A stretch of 64,000 nt of DNA from JAGGAG01 sp964638035 (lineage in GTDB: Bacteria; Gemmatimonadota; Gemmatimonadetes; Gemmatimonadales; GWC2-71-9). The position numbers were made by a program, and so were the translations under genes. The notes below the pieces were generated by a model, which saw only the letters and a program-made list of their open reading frames with translations, was not told the origin of the DNA and did no database searches. Location of the stretch: the NCBI GenBank assembly GCA_964638035.1, contig CAZWXD010000010.1, positions 37,810-101,809 on the forward strand. The letters run 5' to 3'. Shown here piece by piece: positions 7,832 to 14,241 of the stretch; positions within the stretch are counted from its first letter, which is position 1; each line of letters begins with the position of its first letter.

Positions 7832-8718
7832 CCGACACGAGCGGCACTGCCCCTGACGCCTGGCTGGCGGCGCTGCGAGCCCGGCATGCCGAGATCGCGC
7901 GGCGGCTCGACGCCGCCACCACGGCCATCGAGCGCGACGAGCTCAAGCGCGAGATCATCGCCTTCTTCAAGCGGGTCGACGCATCGCTCACCGAGTTGAG
8001 CCAGGTCAAGGAGGACATCCGCGCCCTGGTGAACCGGTACAAGCAGGTGTCCAGCACCGCCGAGGCGGCCCAGGCACCGCAGTTCACCGGATCCTATCCC
8101 CAGGTCCAGGCCGACCACCTCGGGGCCAGCACGTATATCGAGAAGGGCTGGAGCCTCATTTCGCTGGGCGACCACGGCGGCGCCATCCAGGCCCTGACGC
8201 GCGCCCTGCAGCTCGCCCCGGGCGACACCCAGGCCCAGTCGCTGCTGGGATGGGCGCAGATGCTGAACGAGTCCTACGATGATGCCCTCGCCACCTTCTC
8301 CCGGGTGCTGATGAAGGAGCCGGCCAACTCCCTGGCGCGCATCAACGTCGGGTACATCTGCCTGCGGAAGGGCATCTTCGGGGAGGCGATCGAGCACCTC
8401 TCCAAGGCCATCCGGCTCGACAACGACCGCAAGGCGACGCTGTATGCCCATTTCTACCTGGGCCTCGTGTATCTCGAGCGCGAGATGTATGAGGACGCGC
8501 AGGCGTTCCTGCGCAAGACGCTCCAGCTCGGCCCCAACCTCGTGGAGGCCTACTACGAGCTGGGCCGTGCCCTCTGGTTTGCAGGCGACCGCGAGCAGGC
8601 CGTGAAGGCCTGGGAGGACGGCCAGAAGGCCAACCGGTTCAACCCCTGGGCCAAGCGGTGCGCGGCGTTGCGCGAGCTGGTGGCAGCCGGGGGCGAGGTG
8701 CCGAAGGGCATCGGCTGA
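7828..8718 (+). CDS. TPR-repeat protein of the cheW cluster
   Basis: 296 residues from a GTG start overlapping the cheW stop (GTGA). Residues 1-75 are a charged, probably coiled-coil helix (RHAEIARRLDAATTAIERDE, VKEDIRALVNRYKQ). From about residue 105 there are at least five tetratricopeptide-like units (IEKGWSLISLGDHGGAIQAL, LLGWAQMLNESYDDALATF, INVGYICLRKGIFGEAIEHL, FYLGLVYLEREMYEDAQAFL, YYELGRALWFAGDREQAVKA). No signal peptide, so cytoplasmic. Tight coupling to two cheW genes suggests a scaffolding or adaptor role in the chemosensory complex, but the exact function is unknown. Confidence 0.8.
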   Translation: MTDTSGTAPDAWLAALRARHAEIARRLDAATTAIERDELKREIIAFFKRVDASLTELSQVKEDIRALVNRYKQVSSTAEAAQAPQFTGSYPQVQADHLGASTYIEKGWSLISLGDHGGAIQALTRALQLAPGDTQAQSLLGWAQMLNESYDDALATFSRVLMKEPANSLARINVGYICLRKGIFGEAIEHLSKAIRLDNDRKATLYAHFYLGLVYLEREMYEDAQAFLRKTLQLGPNLVEAYYELGRALWFAGDREQAVKAWEDGQKANRFNPWAKRCAALRELVAAGGEVPKGIG

Positions 8719-8741
8719 CGGCGGGACGGGCAGGGTAGGTT
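8714..8741 (+). promoter_or_regulatory. Promoter of the HELAH peptidase gene (near-leaderless)
   Basis: CTGACG (8714-8719), 16 nt, then TAGGTT (8736-8741), with the ATG at 8747 only 5 nt later. No Shine-Dalgarno lies between the box and the start, so the transcript would begin at or next to the ATG. The same TAGGTTTCCCC string precedes miaB. Confidence 0.45.
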
Positions 8742-8746
8742 TCCCC

Positions 8747-9661
8747 ATGTCCTCGCTGGTGCTCGTCGCGCTCGCCCTGCTGCAGGGGCCCACCGGGCTT
8801 CCGGTGCCCTCCGCCAGCGCCACTATCGGCCCCATCACCGTGATTGCAGCGCCCGGCGACCTCACGCTCGCGATGGCACTGGCGGAGCAGGCAGAGCGGC
8901 CCCAGGAATGGCCCGGGCTCGGCCGCAGGGGACCACCGGCCTTCCGGCTGGTGCTTGCGCGGGACGCCGACGACCTCCGTCGTCGCTCGGGCGGCCGGGC
9001 CCCCGAGTGGGGTGCAGGGATCACGCTGCCCGGGGCCCGGCTCATCATGCTCCGTGCCGACCAGGATCCCGCCGGCACCCTCCGCCATGAGTTGGCGCAC
9101 CTTGTCCTCCACGACGCGGTCCGCGGGCGCGTACCGCTCTGGTTCGACGAGGGCTACGCGACCTATGCCTCGGGCGGCTGGGATGTCCTCGAGGCGCTGA
9201 CCCTGAACTACGCCGTCGTGCGGGGCGCCACGCCCGGGCTCGATTCGCTGAACCGGGCGCTCCGGGGGCACCCGGCAGGCATCTCCACCGCGTACGCCCT
9301 CGCTGGCGCCGCCGTGATCGAGCTGGCCCGCCGGAACCCGGAGCATTCGCTGGCGCCGTTGATGGGGCTCCTGGGCGCCGGGGTGCCATTCGACGAGGCG
9401 GTGCTTCGCACCACCGGCCTCACCGTCGAGCGGTTCGACGAGGCCTGGCAGGCCGCCACCCGCCAGCGATACAGCCTGTTCACGTGGACCATTGCGGGTG
9501 GCGCCTGGGCCCTCCTCGGCGTCGCCGTGATCGCGGCCTCCCGGTGGCGCCGCCGGCGTGACCTGCCGCGGCGGGCCGCCCTGGACGAGGGCTGGGAACT
9601 TCCGCCCCCGGAGGATGGCATGACGTCAACTTCGCTTGACCCGTCCCGGGAAGCCGAGTAG
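8747..9661 (+). CDS. Membrane-anchored gluzincin-type metallopeptidase (HELAH)
   Basis: 304 residues. The zinc-peptidase motif HELAH (His114-Glu115...His118) is followed by LWFDEGYATYASG, whose Glu135 fits the third zinc ligand of gluzincins (peptidase MA-like superfamily). The N-terminus is a short hydrophobic signal (SSLVLVALALLQGPTG). A transmembrane segment at about 244-266 (LFTWTIAGGAWALLGVAVIA) is followed by a basic cytoplasmic tail (RWRRRRDLPRR), so the catalytic domain should face the periplasm. All three ligands and the catalytic Glu are present, so it is probably active; the substrate is unknown. Not in an operon with the che-like genes: it has its own promoter-like sequence. Confidence 0.82.
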   Translation: MSSLVLVALALLQGPTGLPVPSASATIGPITVIAAPGDLTLAMALAEQAERPQEWPGLGRRGPPAFRLVLARDADDLRRRSGGRAPEWGAGITLPGARLIMLRADQDPAGTLRHELAHLVLHDAVRGRVPLWFDEGYATYASGGWDVLEALTLNYAVVRGATPGLDSLNRALRGHPAGISTAYALAGAAVIELARRNPEHSLAPLMGLLGAGVPFDEAVLRTTGLTVERFDEAWQAATRQRYSLFTWTIAGGAWALLGVAVIAASRWRRRRDLPRRAALDEGWELPPPEDGMTSTSLDPSREAE

Positions 9662-9664
9662 TCT
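9636..9664 (+). promoter_or_regulatory. Sigma70-like promoter before the small membrane protein
   Basis: TTGACC (9636-9641), 17-nt spacer, TAGTCT (9659-9664). The ATG at 9674 lies about 3 nt after the expected transcription start, so the mRNA would be almost leaderless. Also the best candidate promoter for read-through toward tRNA-Val. Confidence 0.45.
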
Positions 9665-9673
9665 CTTACTCTT

Positions 9674-9865
9674 ATGCCCGTTTCCAGCACACCAGCGGCT
9701 ACCGTGCGCCGCGCCGTCCCGACCCGCAACCTCATCGTGCTCGGCGCTGGTGTCGCTGCGATTGCCGCGGGCTACCTCGCGCTCATGGCGGGGCACCCCA
9801 GCGCCGGGGCGGTGCTGCTGGTGCTGGGCTACTGCGTGCTGGTCCCGCTCGGCATCGCGATGTAA
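9674..9865 (+). CDS. Small two-helix membrane protein
   Basis: 63 residues, family not recognised. After a basic N-terminus (RRAVPTRN) come two hydrophobic helices, LIVLGAGVAAIAAGYLALMA (about 20-39) and AVLLVLGYCVLVPLGIAM (about 46-63), joined by a short GHPSAG turn. The product ends at the membrane with no tail. It has its own promoter-like TTGACC/TAGTCT pair and is followed by a stem-loop before tRNA-Val, so it looks like an independent gene rather than chance coding. Function unknown. Confidence 0.55.
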   Translation: MPVSSTPAATVRRAVPTRNLIVLGAGVAAIAAGYLALMAGHPSAGAVLLVLGYCVLVPLGIAM

Positions 9866-9905
9866 CTGGCGGGCCGGGTGCGCGTTTTGCCCCCGGCTGA
9901 CGTCT

Positions 9906-9925
9906 CCCGCCAGGAGGCTGGCGGG
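9906..9925 (+). terminator. Stem-loop between the small ORF and tRNA-Val
   Basis: CCCGCCAG and CTGGCGGG form a perfect 8-bp stem with a GAGG loop, ending 16 nt before the tRNA. There is no T tract, so it may terminate weakly or serve in tRNA leader processing. Confidence 0.4.
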
Positions 9926-9941
9926 TGGCCGCCCCAGGCCG

Positions 9942-10015
9942 GGGCGAATAGCTCAGCGGTTCAGAGCGCCTGTCTTACACACAGGATGTCGGGGGTTCGA
10001 ATCCCTCTTCGCCCA
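9942..10015 (+). tRNA. tRNA-Val (anticodon TAC)
   Basis: Full cloverleaf: acceptor GGGCGAA pairs with TTCGCCC, D arm with GCTCAGCGGTTCAGAGC, anticodon stem CCTGT/ACAGG with loop CTTACAC (anticodon TAC), T arm GGGGGTTCGAATCCCTC. Discriminator A at 10015; the 3' CCA is not encoded. Reads GTA (and probably GTG) valine codons. Confidence 0.95.
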
Positions 10016-10089
10016 TGTTCGCCGGCGCCTTGCCTGGCCGGTTTCGCGTCACCGTGCCCGTGGTACCACTACTCCCGGCTGGAGGTTCG

Positions 10090-11814
10090 ATGAAGTTGCT
10101 GGTGCGCACTGCCCTGGTCCTGCCGCTGCTCCTCGGGGGAGTGGCCCTGTCAGCCGACGCCCAGATCCCGAAGAACTCGCGACGGCTGGGCCAGCCATCC
10201 AACGGGGCGGGGACCACCCGGTTCATGGTGGCGGTTCCCTATGCCACCGCGACGGCCGACTCCGCGGCGGCGGTTGCCATCGGCAATGGCATGCGAAAGC
10301 GGTTGCAGTCCCTGGGCGGCCGGGACGTGCTGGTGATCACCGACTCCATCATGAACTCTGCACTGGAGCAGTTCGGCTACCCGAGGAATGCGGTGCTGAC
10401 GCCTGCCATGTCCCTGCAGCTCGCCAAGAACATTCCCGGCACCAAGGGGGTGGTGACCTCCACCCTGAGCCGTCGTGATGGGCGCTACGAGCTGACCTCC
10501 CGGTTGTTCGCGACCCAGTCCGACGCGGGCATGGTGCACAGCCTCGAGCAGCAGCAGGGCGAGAAGCTCGATGCCTTCGGTGCCCGTGCGGCCGATGCCT
10601 TCAAGCCGTCCCTCGCGGCGTTCGATGATGCCAAGGCCTGCGAAGACCAGCGCGAGACCAAGCCGGCCGAGGCGCAGAAGGCGGCCGAGCGGGCCCTCAA
10701 GGTGTCGCCGGACAACGGGCTGGCCCACCTCTGCCAGGCCCAGATCGGGCTCAAGGCGGGCGCACCCCGTGCCGAGGTGGAGCAGCACCTCGTGGCCGCC
10801 ACCCGGGGGGATCCGCAGAGCCTCACGGCCTTCGCGCTCCTCGCGGAGCAGCGCGCGGCCGCCAACGACACGGCTGGCGTTGTCGCGGCGTACCAGAAGA
10901 TGCTGCTCATCGCACCGGACAACCCCAAGCTGACCGAGCAGGCCTTCAAGTACATGCTGCGCGCCGGGCAGCCCAAGGCGGCGGTGCAGGTGGCGGAGGA
11001 CGGGCTCGCGCGCGACCCGTACAACTGGAACCTCTACGACCTGAAGAGCAACGCCTGCCTCTTCCTGAGCGACTTCCCGTGCGCCATCGACGCCCTCGAG
11101 GCGGCGTACCAGGTCGATTCCAGCCGGGCGGACTCCACCTTCTATCGCAAGATTTCCGTTGCCGCAGCCCAGCAGCCGGACACGGTTCGGCTCAACAAGT
11201 GGGCCTCCCGCGGCATTGCCCGCTACCCGAACGACCCCGACCTGCTGGGGTATGCCAACCAGGCCTTCGCCCTCACCGGCAAGACCGACAGCAGCGTCAT
11301 GGTGACCAGGAAGCTGATCGAGCTCGATCCCACCCAGGTGGGGCCGGCGCTTGCCGCCACCCAGAGCCTGGCGAGCGCCGGCCGCGTTGCCGAGGCCAAG
11401 CCGTTCATCGAGTTCATCCAGCAGAAGGGCTCGCCCCAGGAGAAGGAGCAGCTGGCCGCCATCTTTGCCAATGCGGCGCTTCCGCTCATCCAGAAGCAGC
11501 CACCCGATATCAACGGGGCGGCCGAGCTGTCGCGCCAGTGCGTGGCGACGGCCGATCCCGCAGGGCGCGTCCTCGGTAGCTGCCAGCTCATCCTCGGCAT
11601 CGCCGCATTCCAGGGTGCGGTGGCCATGGATGGCGAGACCGAGAAGGCCAAGTCATGCGACATGGCGCGGAAGGAGGCCGGACTCGTGGCCGAGGCCAAG
11701 ACGGCGCTGACGGCAGCCGCGGCCAGCCGCCCGGATGCCGTGGCCCGGTACATGGAGGCGATCCCGCAGTTCGAGAAGCGGACGGAATCGATGATCACCG
11801 CCTACTGCAAGTAG
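10090..11814 (+). CDS. Secreted TPR-repeat protein
   Basis: 574 residues from ATG 10090, chosen because GGAGG sits just before it and a clean signal peptide follows (MKLLVRTALVLPLLLGGVAL, cleavage near SADA-QI). An in-frame ATG at 10015 would overlap the tRNA and was rejected. Residues 30-170 resemble an alpha/beta domain (RFMVAVPYATATADSAAAVA, MRKRLQSLGGRDVLVITD). The rest is built of degenerate TPR units (AERALKVSPDNGLAHLCQAQ, YQKMLLIAPDNPKLTEQAFK, KLIELDPTQVGPALAATQSL). Probably a periplasmic scaffold; no enzymatic motif seen. Function unknown. Confidence 0.8.
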   Translation: MKLLVRTALVLPLLLGGVALSADAQIPKNSRRLGQPSNGAGTTRFMVAVPYATATADSAAAVAIGNGMRKRLQSLGGRDVLVITDSIMNSALEQFGYPRNAVLTPAMSLQLAKNIPGTKGVVTSTLSRRDGRYELTSRLFATQSDAGMVHSLEQQQGEKLDAFGARAADAFKPSLAAFDDAKACEDQRETKPAEAQKAAERALKVSPDNGLAHLCQAQIGLKAGAPRAEVEQHLVAATRGDPQSLTAFALLAEQRAAANDTAGVVAAYQKMLLIAPDNPKLTEQAFKYMLRAGQPKAAVQVAEDGLARDPYNWNLYDLKSNACLFLSDFPCAIDALEAAYQVDSSRADSTFYRKISVAAAQQPDTVRLNKWASRGIARYPNDPDLLGYANQAFALTGKTDSSVMVTRKLIELDPTQVGPALAATQSLASAGRVAEAKPFIEFIQQKGSPQEKEQLAAIFANAALPLIQKQPPDINGAAELSRQCVATADPAGRVLGSCQLILGIAAFQGAVAMDGETEKAKSCDMARKEAGLVAEAKTALTAAAASRPDAVARYMEAIPQFEKRTESMITAYCK

Positions 11815-11823
11815 GCGGTGATC
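11793..11823 (+). terminator. Perfect 13-bp stem-loop over the TPR gene stop codon
   Basis: GATCACCGCCTAC (11793-11805) and GTAGGCGGTGATC (11811-11823) are exact reverse complements around a TGCAA loop. The TAG stop (11812-11814) lies in the right arm. A weak T run (GTTTTGG) follows about 30 nt later. Probably a terminator or mRNA 3'-end stabiliser insulating the following tRNA-Asp. Confidence 0.6.
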
Positions 11824-11880
11824 GGGCCTTGCCCCGTGGGAGCGGTCACCCTAGTTTTGGCGGCTGCTCGGGAACACCTG

Positions 11881-11955
11881 GGGGCTGTAGCTCAGCTTGG
11901 TTAGAGTGCCGCACTGTCACTGCGGAGGTCGCGGGTTCGAGCCCCGTCAGCCCCG
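11881..11955 (+). tRNA. tRNA-Asp (anticodon GTC)
   Basis: Acceptor GGGGCTG pairs with CAGCCCC; D arm GCTCAGCTTGGTTAGAGT; anticodon stem CCGCA/TGCGG with loop CTGTCAC (anticodon GTC); T arm CGCGGGTTCGAGCCCCG; discriminator G, the aspartate identity base. CCA is not encoded. Confidence 0.95.
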
Positions 11956-11982
11956 TCCAGCGTTTTTCAGGAAGCCTGTGTG

Positions 11983-12004
11983 CCGCCCCGTACCCACGGG
12001 GCGG
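11983..12004 (+). terminator. Terminator-like hairpin after tRNA-Asp
   Basis: CCGCCCCGT and ACGGGGCGG form a perfect 9-bp stem with an ACCC loop, followed by TTCCGTTTCTCCCTTC, a pyrimidine-rich tail compatible with intrinsic termination. Confidence 0.6.
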
Positions 12005-12047
12005 TTCCGTTTCTCCCTTCAGCCTTCGTCGCCCTTGCGCGCGCCTG

Positions 12048-12053
12048 TAGCAT
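12048..12053 (+). promoter_or_regulatory. -10 box of the porin gene
   Basis: TAGCAT ends 7 nt before the ATG at 12061, matching the leaderless layout seen at other unit heads and favouring 12061 over the in-frame ATG at 12055. The -35 region is weak (TTCGTC near 12025). Confidence 0.3.
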
Positions 12054-12060
12054 TATGCCC

Positions 12061-13269
12061 ATGCAAAAACTCCTGTTGGCCTGCCTGACCATCGCGGCGG
12101 CCCCGGCGCTCGAGGCGCAGGAGCCCGCACGCGCAGATAGCGCCGGGCGGGTTTCCCGCCCGGTCAAGAAGGACGACCACACCCTGCCGGTGGGGAAGAC
12201 CCAACCGGCCGACGAGCAATCGTTCCGGATCGGCGGGTACGCCAAGCTCGACGTCATCCAGGACCTGGCCGGGAGCATCGGCAACCAGTACCAGTTCAAG
12301 GTGAGCACCATCGCCGTGGATGGGACGCCGGCCGCCGACCAGGAGGGCTGGGCGTCACTCAATGCGCGGGAGTCGCGGGTGAATGCTGACCTCCGGCTCA
12401 AGGGTCACATGCGGGCGTTCGTGGAGGGCGATTTCTTCGGGGACGGGGGCGCTTTCCGCCTTCGGCATGCATATGGTGAGGTGGGGCACCTGCTTGCCGG
12501 CCAGACCTGGACGACCTTCATGGACATCGAGGCACGGCCGTTGACCGTCGACTTCGAAGGTCCCGACAGCGAGGTCTTCATTCGGCAGGCACTCCTCCGG
12601 TGGACCCAGCCGCTATCGCCGGCACTGCGGGCCCAGGTGGCCATCGAGAACCCGGCCCCCGAGCTTGCCGTGCCTGGTTCCCTGTCGGGTTCAGCACGGA
12701 GCAGGGTGCCCGACGGGGTCGCCACCCTGCGCGTGACGCAGGATCGCGGACACCTGCAGGTGGCGGGCGTGCTGCGCCAACTCCGCTTCGATGGCGAAGG
12801 AACGTCACCCAACCTGACGGCCACCGGCTGGGGGCTCAATGCCACGCTCGTGTTCCGCACCATCGGCCAGGACCAGGTGTACGGCCAGGCAATGGTGGGG
12901 GAGGGGGTGGCACACTATGTGGATGGGCGGGCCGGCCAGGACGGCGACGCCGTCATCGTCGGCTCCGACCTCAGGCCGCTGCCACTCAAGGCCTTCATGG
13001 TGGGCTACACGCACCACTGGTCGGCGTCGACGCGCTCGGGTGTCGCATACTCGGTGTCCGTTCTCGACACCGACGCGAGCCAGGGCGGGTCGGCAACCCG
13101 GCGCCAGGAAGATGCCCGGGCGAACTTCTTCTTCCTGCCGCATCCCCACGTCGACCTCGCGCTGGAGGTGTTGTGGGGCCGTCGCGAGGAGGCGAGCGGC
13201 GCCTCGGGTGACGCCTGGCGGGCCCAGGGGGCGGTCATCTACCACTTTGGATGGAAGTTCACCAACTGA
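12061..13269 (+). CDS. DcaP-like outer-membrane porin
   Basis: 402 residues (ATG 12061; 12055 is an in-frame alternative). Signal peptide MQKLLLACLTIAAAPALEAQ. The mature part opens with FRIGGYAKLDVIQDL, the usual entry strand of DcaP-family trimeric porins, and then alternates short beta-strands (HMRAFVEGDFFG, FRLRHAYGEVGHLLAGQTWT, TFMDIEARPLTVDFEGP) through to an aromatic-ended last strand (AVIYHFGWKFTN). Forms a diffusion channel for small solutes; the substrate cannot be read. Immediately followed by an alpha-carbonic anhydrase, suggesting a bicarbonate or anion link. Confidence 0.8.
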   Translation: MQKLLLACLTIAAAPALEAQEPARADSAGRVSRPVKKDDHTLPVGKTQPADEQSFRIGGYAKLDVIQDLAGSIGNQYQFKVSTIAVDGTPAADQEGWASLNARESRVNADLRLKGHMRAFVEGDFFGDGGAFRLRHAYGEVGHLLAGQTWTTFMDIEARPLTVDFEGPDSEVFIRQALLRWTQPLSPALRAQVAIENPAPELAVPGSLSGSARSRVPDGVATLRVTQDRGHLQVAGVLRQLRFDGEGTSPNLTATGWGLNATLVFRTIGQDQVYGQAMVGEGVAHYVDGRAGQDGDAVIVGSDLRPLPLKAFMVGYTHHWSASTRSGVAYSVSVLDTDASQGGSATRRQEDARANFFFLPHPHVDLALEVLWGRREEASGASGDAWRAQGAVIYHFGWKFTN

Positions 13270-13279
13270 CACCACCCCT

Positions 13280-13285
13280 GGAGGT
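13280..13285 (+). promoter_or_regulatory. Ribosome-binding site of the carbonic anhydrase gene
   Basis: GGAGGT 4 nt before GTG 13290; decides the GTG start over the upstream in-frame codon at 13251. Confidence 0.6.
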
Positions 13286-13289
13286 CACC

Positions 13290-14147
13290 GTGTCCCATAT
13301 TCGGTCGCTGGAGGCGTTCGCGCTCGTCGCCCTCGCCCTGACAGTTGCCTGCAAGCCCGCGCCCAAGGCCCCGGAGGCCGCCACGGCTCAGGCCGCTCCG
13401 TCGCCGGCCAGGCTCCCGGCGCCGGCAACGCCAGCATGGAGCTATGAGGGCGCCAACGGGCCGACCCAGTGGGGCAGCCTGGCCCCGGCGTTTGCGGCAT
13501 GCGGGAATGGCACCCACCAGTCGCCGATTGACATCGTGGCGTCCGCGCCGTCCACCCTGCCCGGGATCCAGGCCACGCACCAGCCGCTCGACCTGCACGT
13601 AGCCCACCACGAGCATGTCGCGGACGGGATCAACACCGGGCACACCATCCAGGTGAACTATGCCGGGGCGGATACGCTTGACCTCGGTGGCACTCGCTAT
13701 GCCCTGGCACAGTACCACTTCCATTCACCAAGCGAACACACGGTGGAGGGCAAGCACTTCCCGATGGAACTCCACCTCGTGCACAAGGCCGCTGATGGCC
13801 GGCTGGCGGTGATCGCGGCCTTCATGACGGAGGGCCGGAGCAACCCGGCGCTGGCACCGGTCTGGGCCAACCTGCCGAGGGAGAAGGGAAGCGAGGTCAA
13901 GGTGCCCAACGTGCGGGTTGACGTGGATGAGTTGCTGCCCACCACGCTCACCAGTTGGCGCTACGACGGTTCGCTCACGACGCCGCCCTGTTCCGAGGGG
14001 GTGGCGTGGGTCGTGTTGACGACGCCGGTCGAAGTTGGGGCAGAGCAGCTGGCTGCCTTCCGGGCCATCGTGCATGACAACAATCGCCCGATCCAGCCGT
14101 CGAATGGCCGGGCGATCCAGACCGATCGGGTGATCGAGACGCCCTGA
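13290..14147 (+). CDS. Alpha-carbonic anhydrase, periplasmic lipoprotein
   Basis: 285 residues from GTG 13290, chosen because GGAGGT (13280-13285) lies 4 nt before it. The N-terminus carries a lipobox (ALALTVAC), so the enzyme should be lipid-anchored. It interconverts CO2 and bicarbonate. Alpha-class features: WSYEGANGPTQWGSL, THQSPIDI, the zinc ligands His143 and His145 in QYHFHSPSEH and His162 in MELHLVH, and the active-site strand YDGSLTTPPCSEGVAW. Length is normal for secreted bacterial alpha-CAs. Lies 20 nt after the porin stop, likely cotranscribed. A longer frame from 13251 overlaps the porin and lacks a signal. Confidence 0.92.
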   Translation: MSHIRSLEAFALVALALTVACKPAPKAPEAATAQAAPSPARLPAPATPAWSYEGANGPTQWGSLAPAFAACGNGTHQSPIDIVASAPSTLPGIQATHQPLDLHVAHHEHVADGINTGHTIQVNYAGADTLDLGGTRYALAQYHFHSPSEHTVEGKHFPMELHLVHKAADGRLAVIAAFMTEGRSNPALAPVWANLPREKGSEVKVPNVRVDVDELLPTTLTSWRYDGSLTTPPCSEGVAWVVLTTPVEVGAEQLAAFRAIVHDNNRPIQPSNGRAIQTDRVIETP

Positions 14148-14170
14148 CGCCGCAAGCCCGCCCCATTCCC

Positions 14171-14200
14171 GCGCCCCCCGGCGCATGTCGCCGGGGGCGC
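14171..14200 (+). terminator. Strong GC hairpin between carbonic anhydrase and the dcw operon
   Basis: GCGCCCCCCGGCG pairs with CGCCGGGGGCGC (12 bp, one bulged C) around CATGT. No T tract, but its position 23 nt after the stop and just before the rsmH promoter suggests it insulates the cell-wall operon. Confidence 0.55.
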
Positions 14201-14205
14201 TGTGC

Positions 14206-14234
14206 TTGGCATCCCGGAGGTGCCCGCCTAGGTT
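14206..14234 (+). promoter_or_regulatory. Promoter of the dcw operon (leaderless rsmH)
   Basis: TTGGCA (14206-14211), 17-nt spacer, TAGGTT (14229-14234). The GTG of rsmH at 14242 is 7 nt after the -10 box, exactly where transcription should begin, and no Shine-Dalgarno fits that start. Confidence 0.55.
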
Positions 14235-14241
14235 CCGCCGC

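Noticed and set aside
10015..10089. Upstream ATG for the secreted TPR gene
   Set aside because: The ATG begins in the tRNA-Val discriminator base; ATG 10090 has a Shine-Dalgarno and a clean signal peptide.
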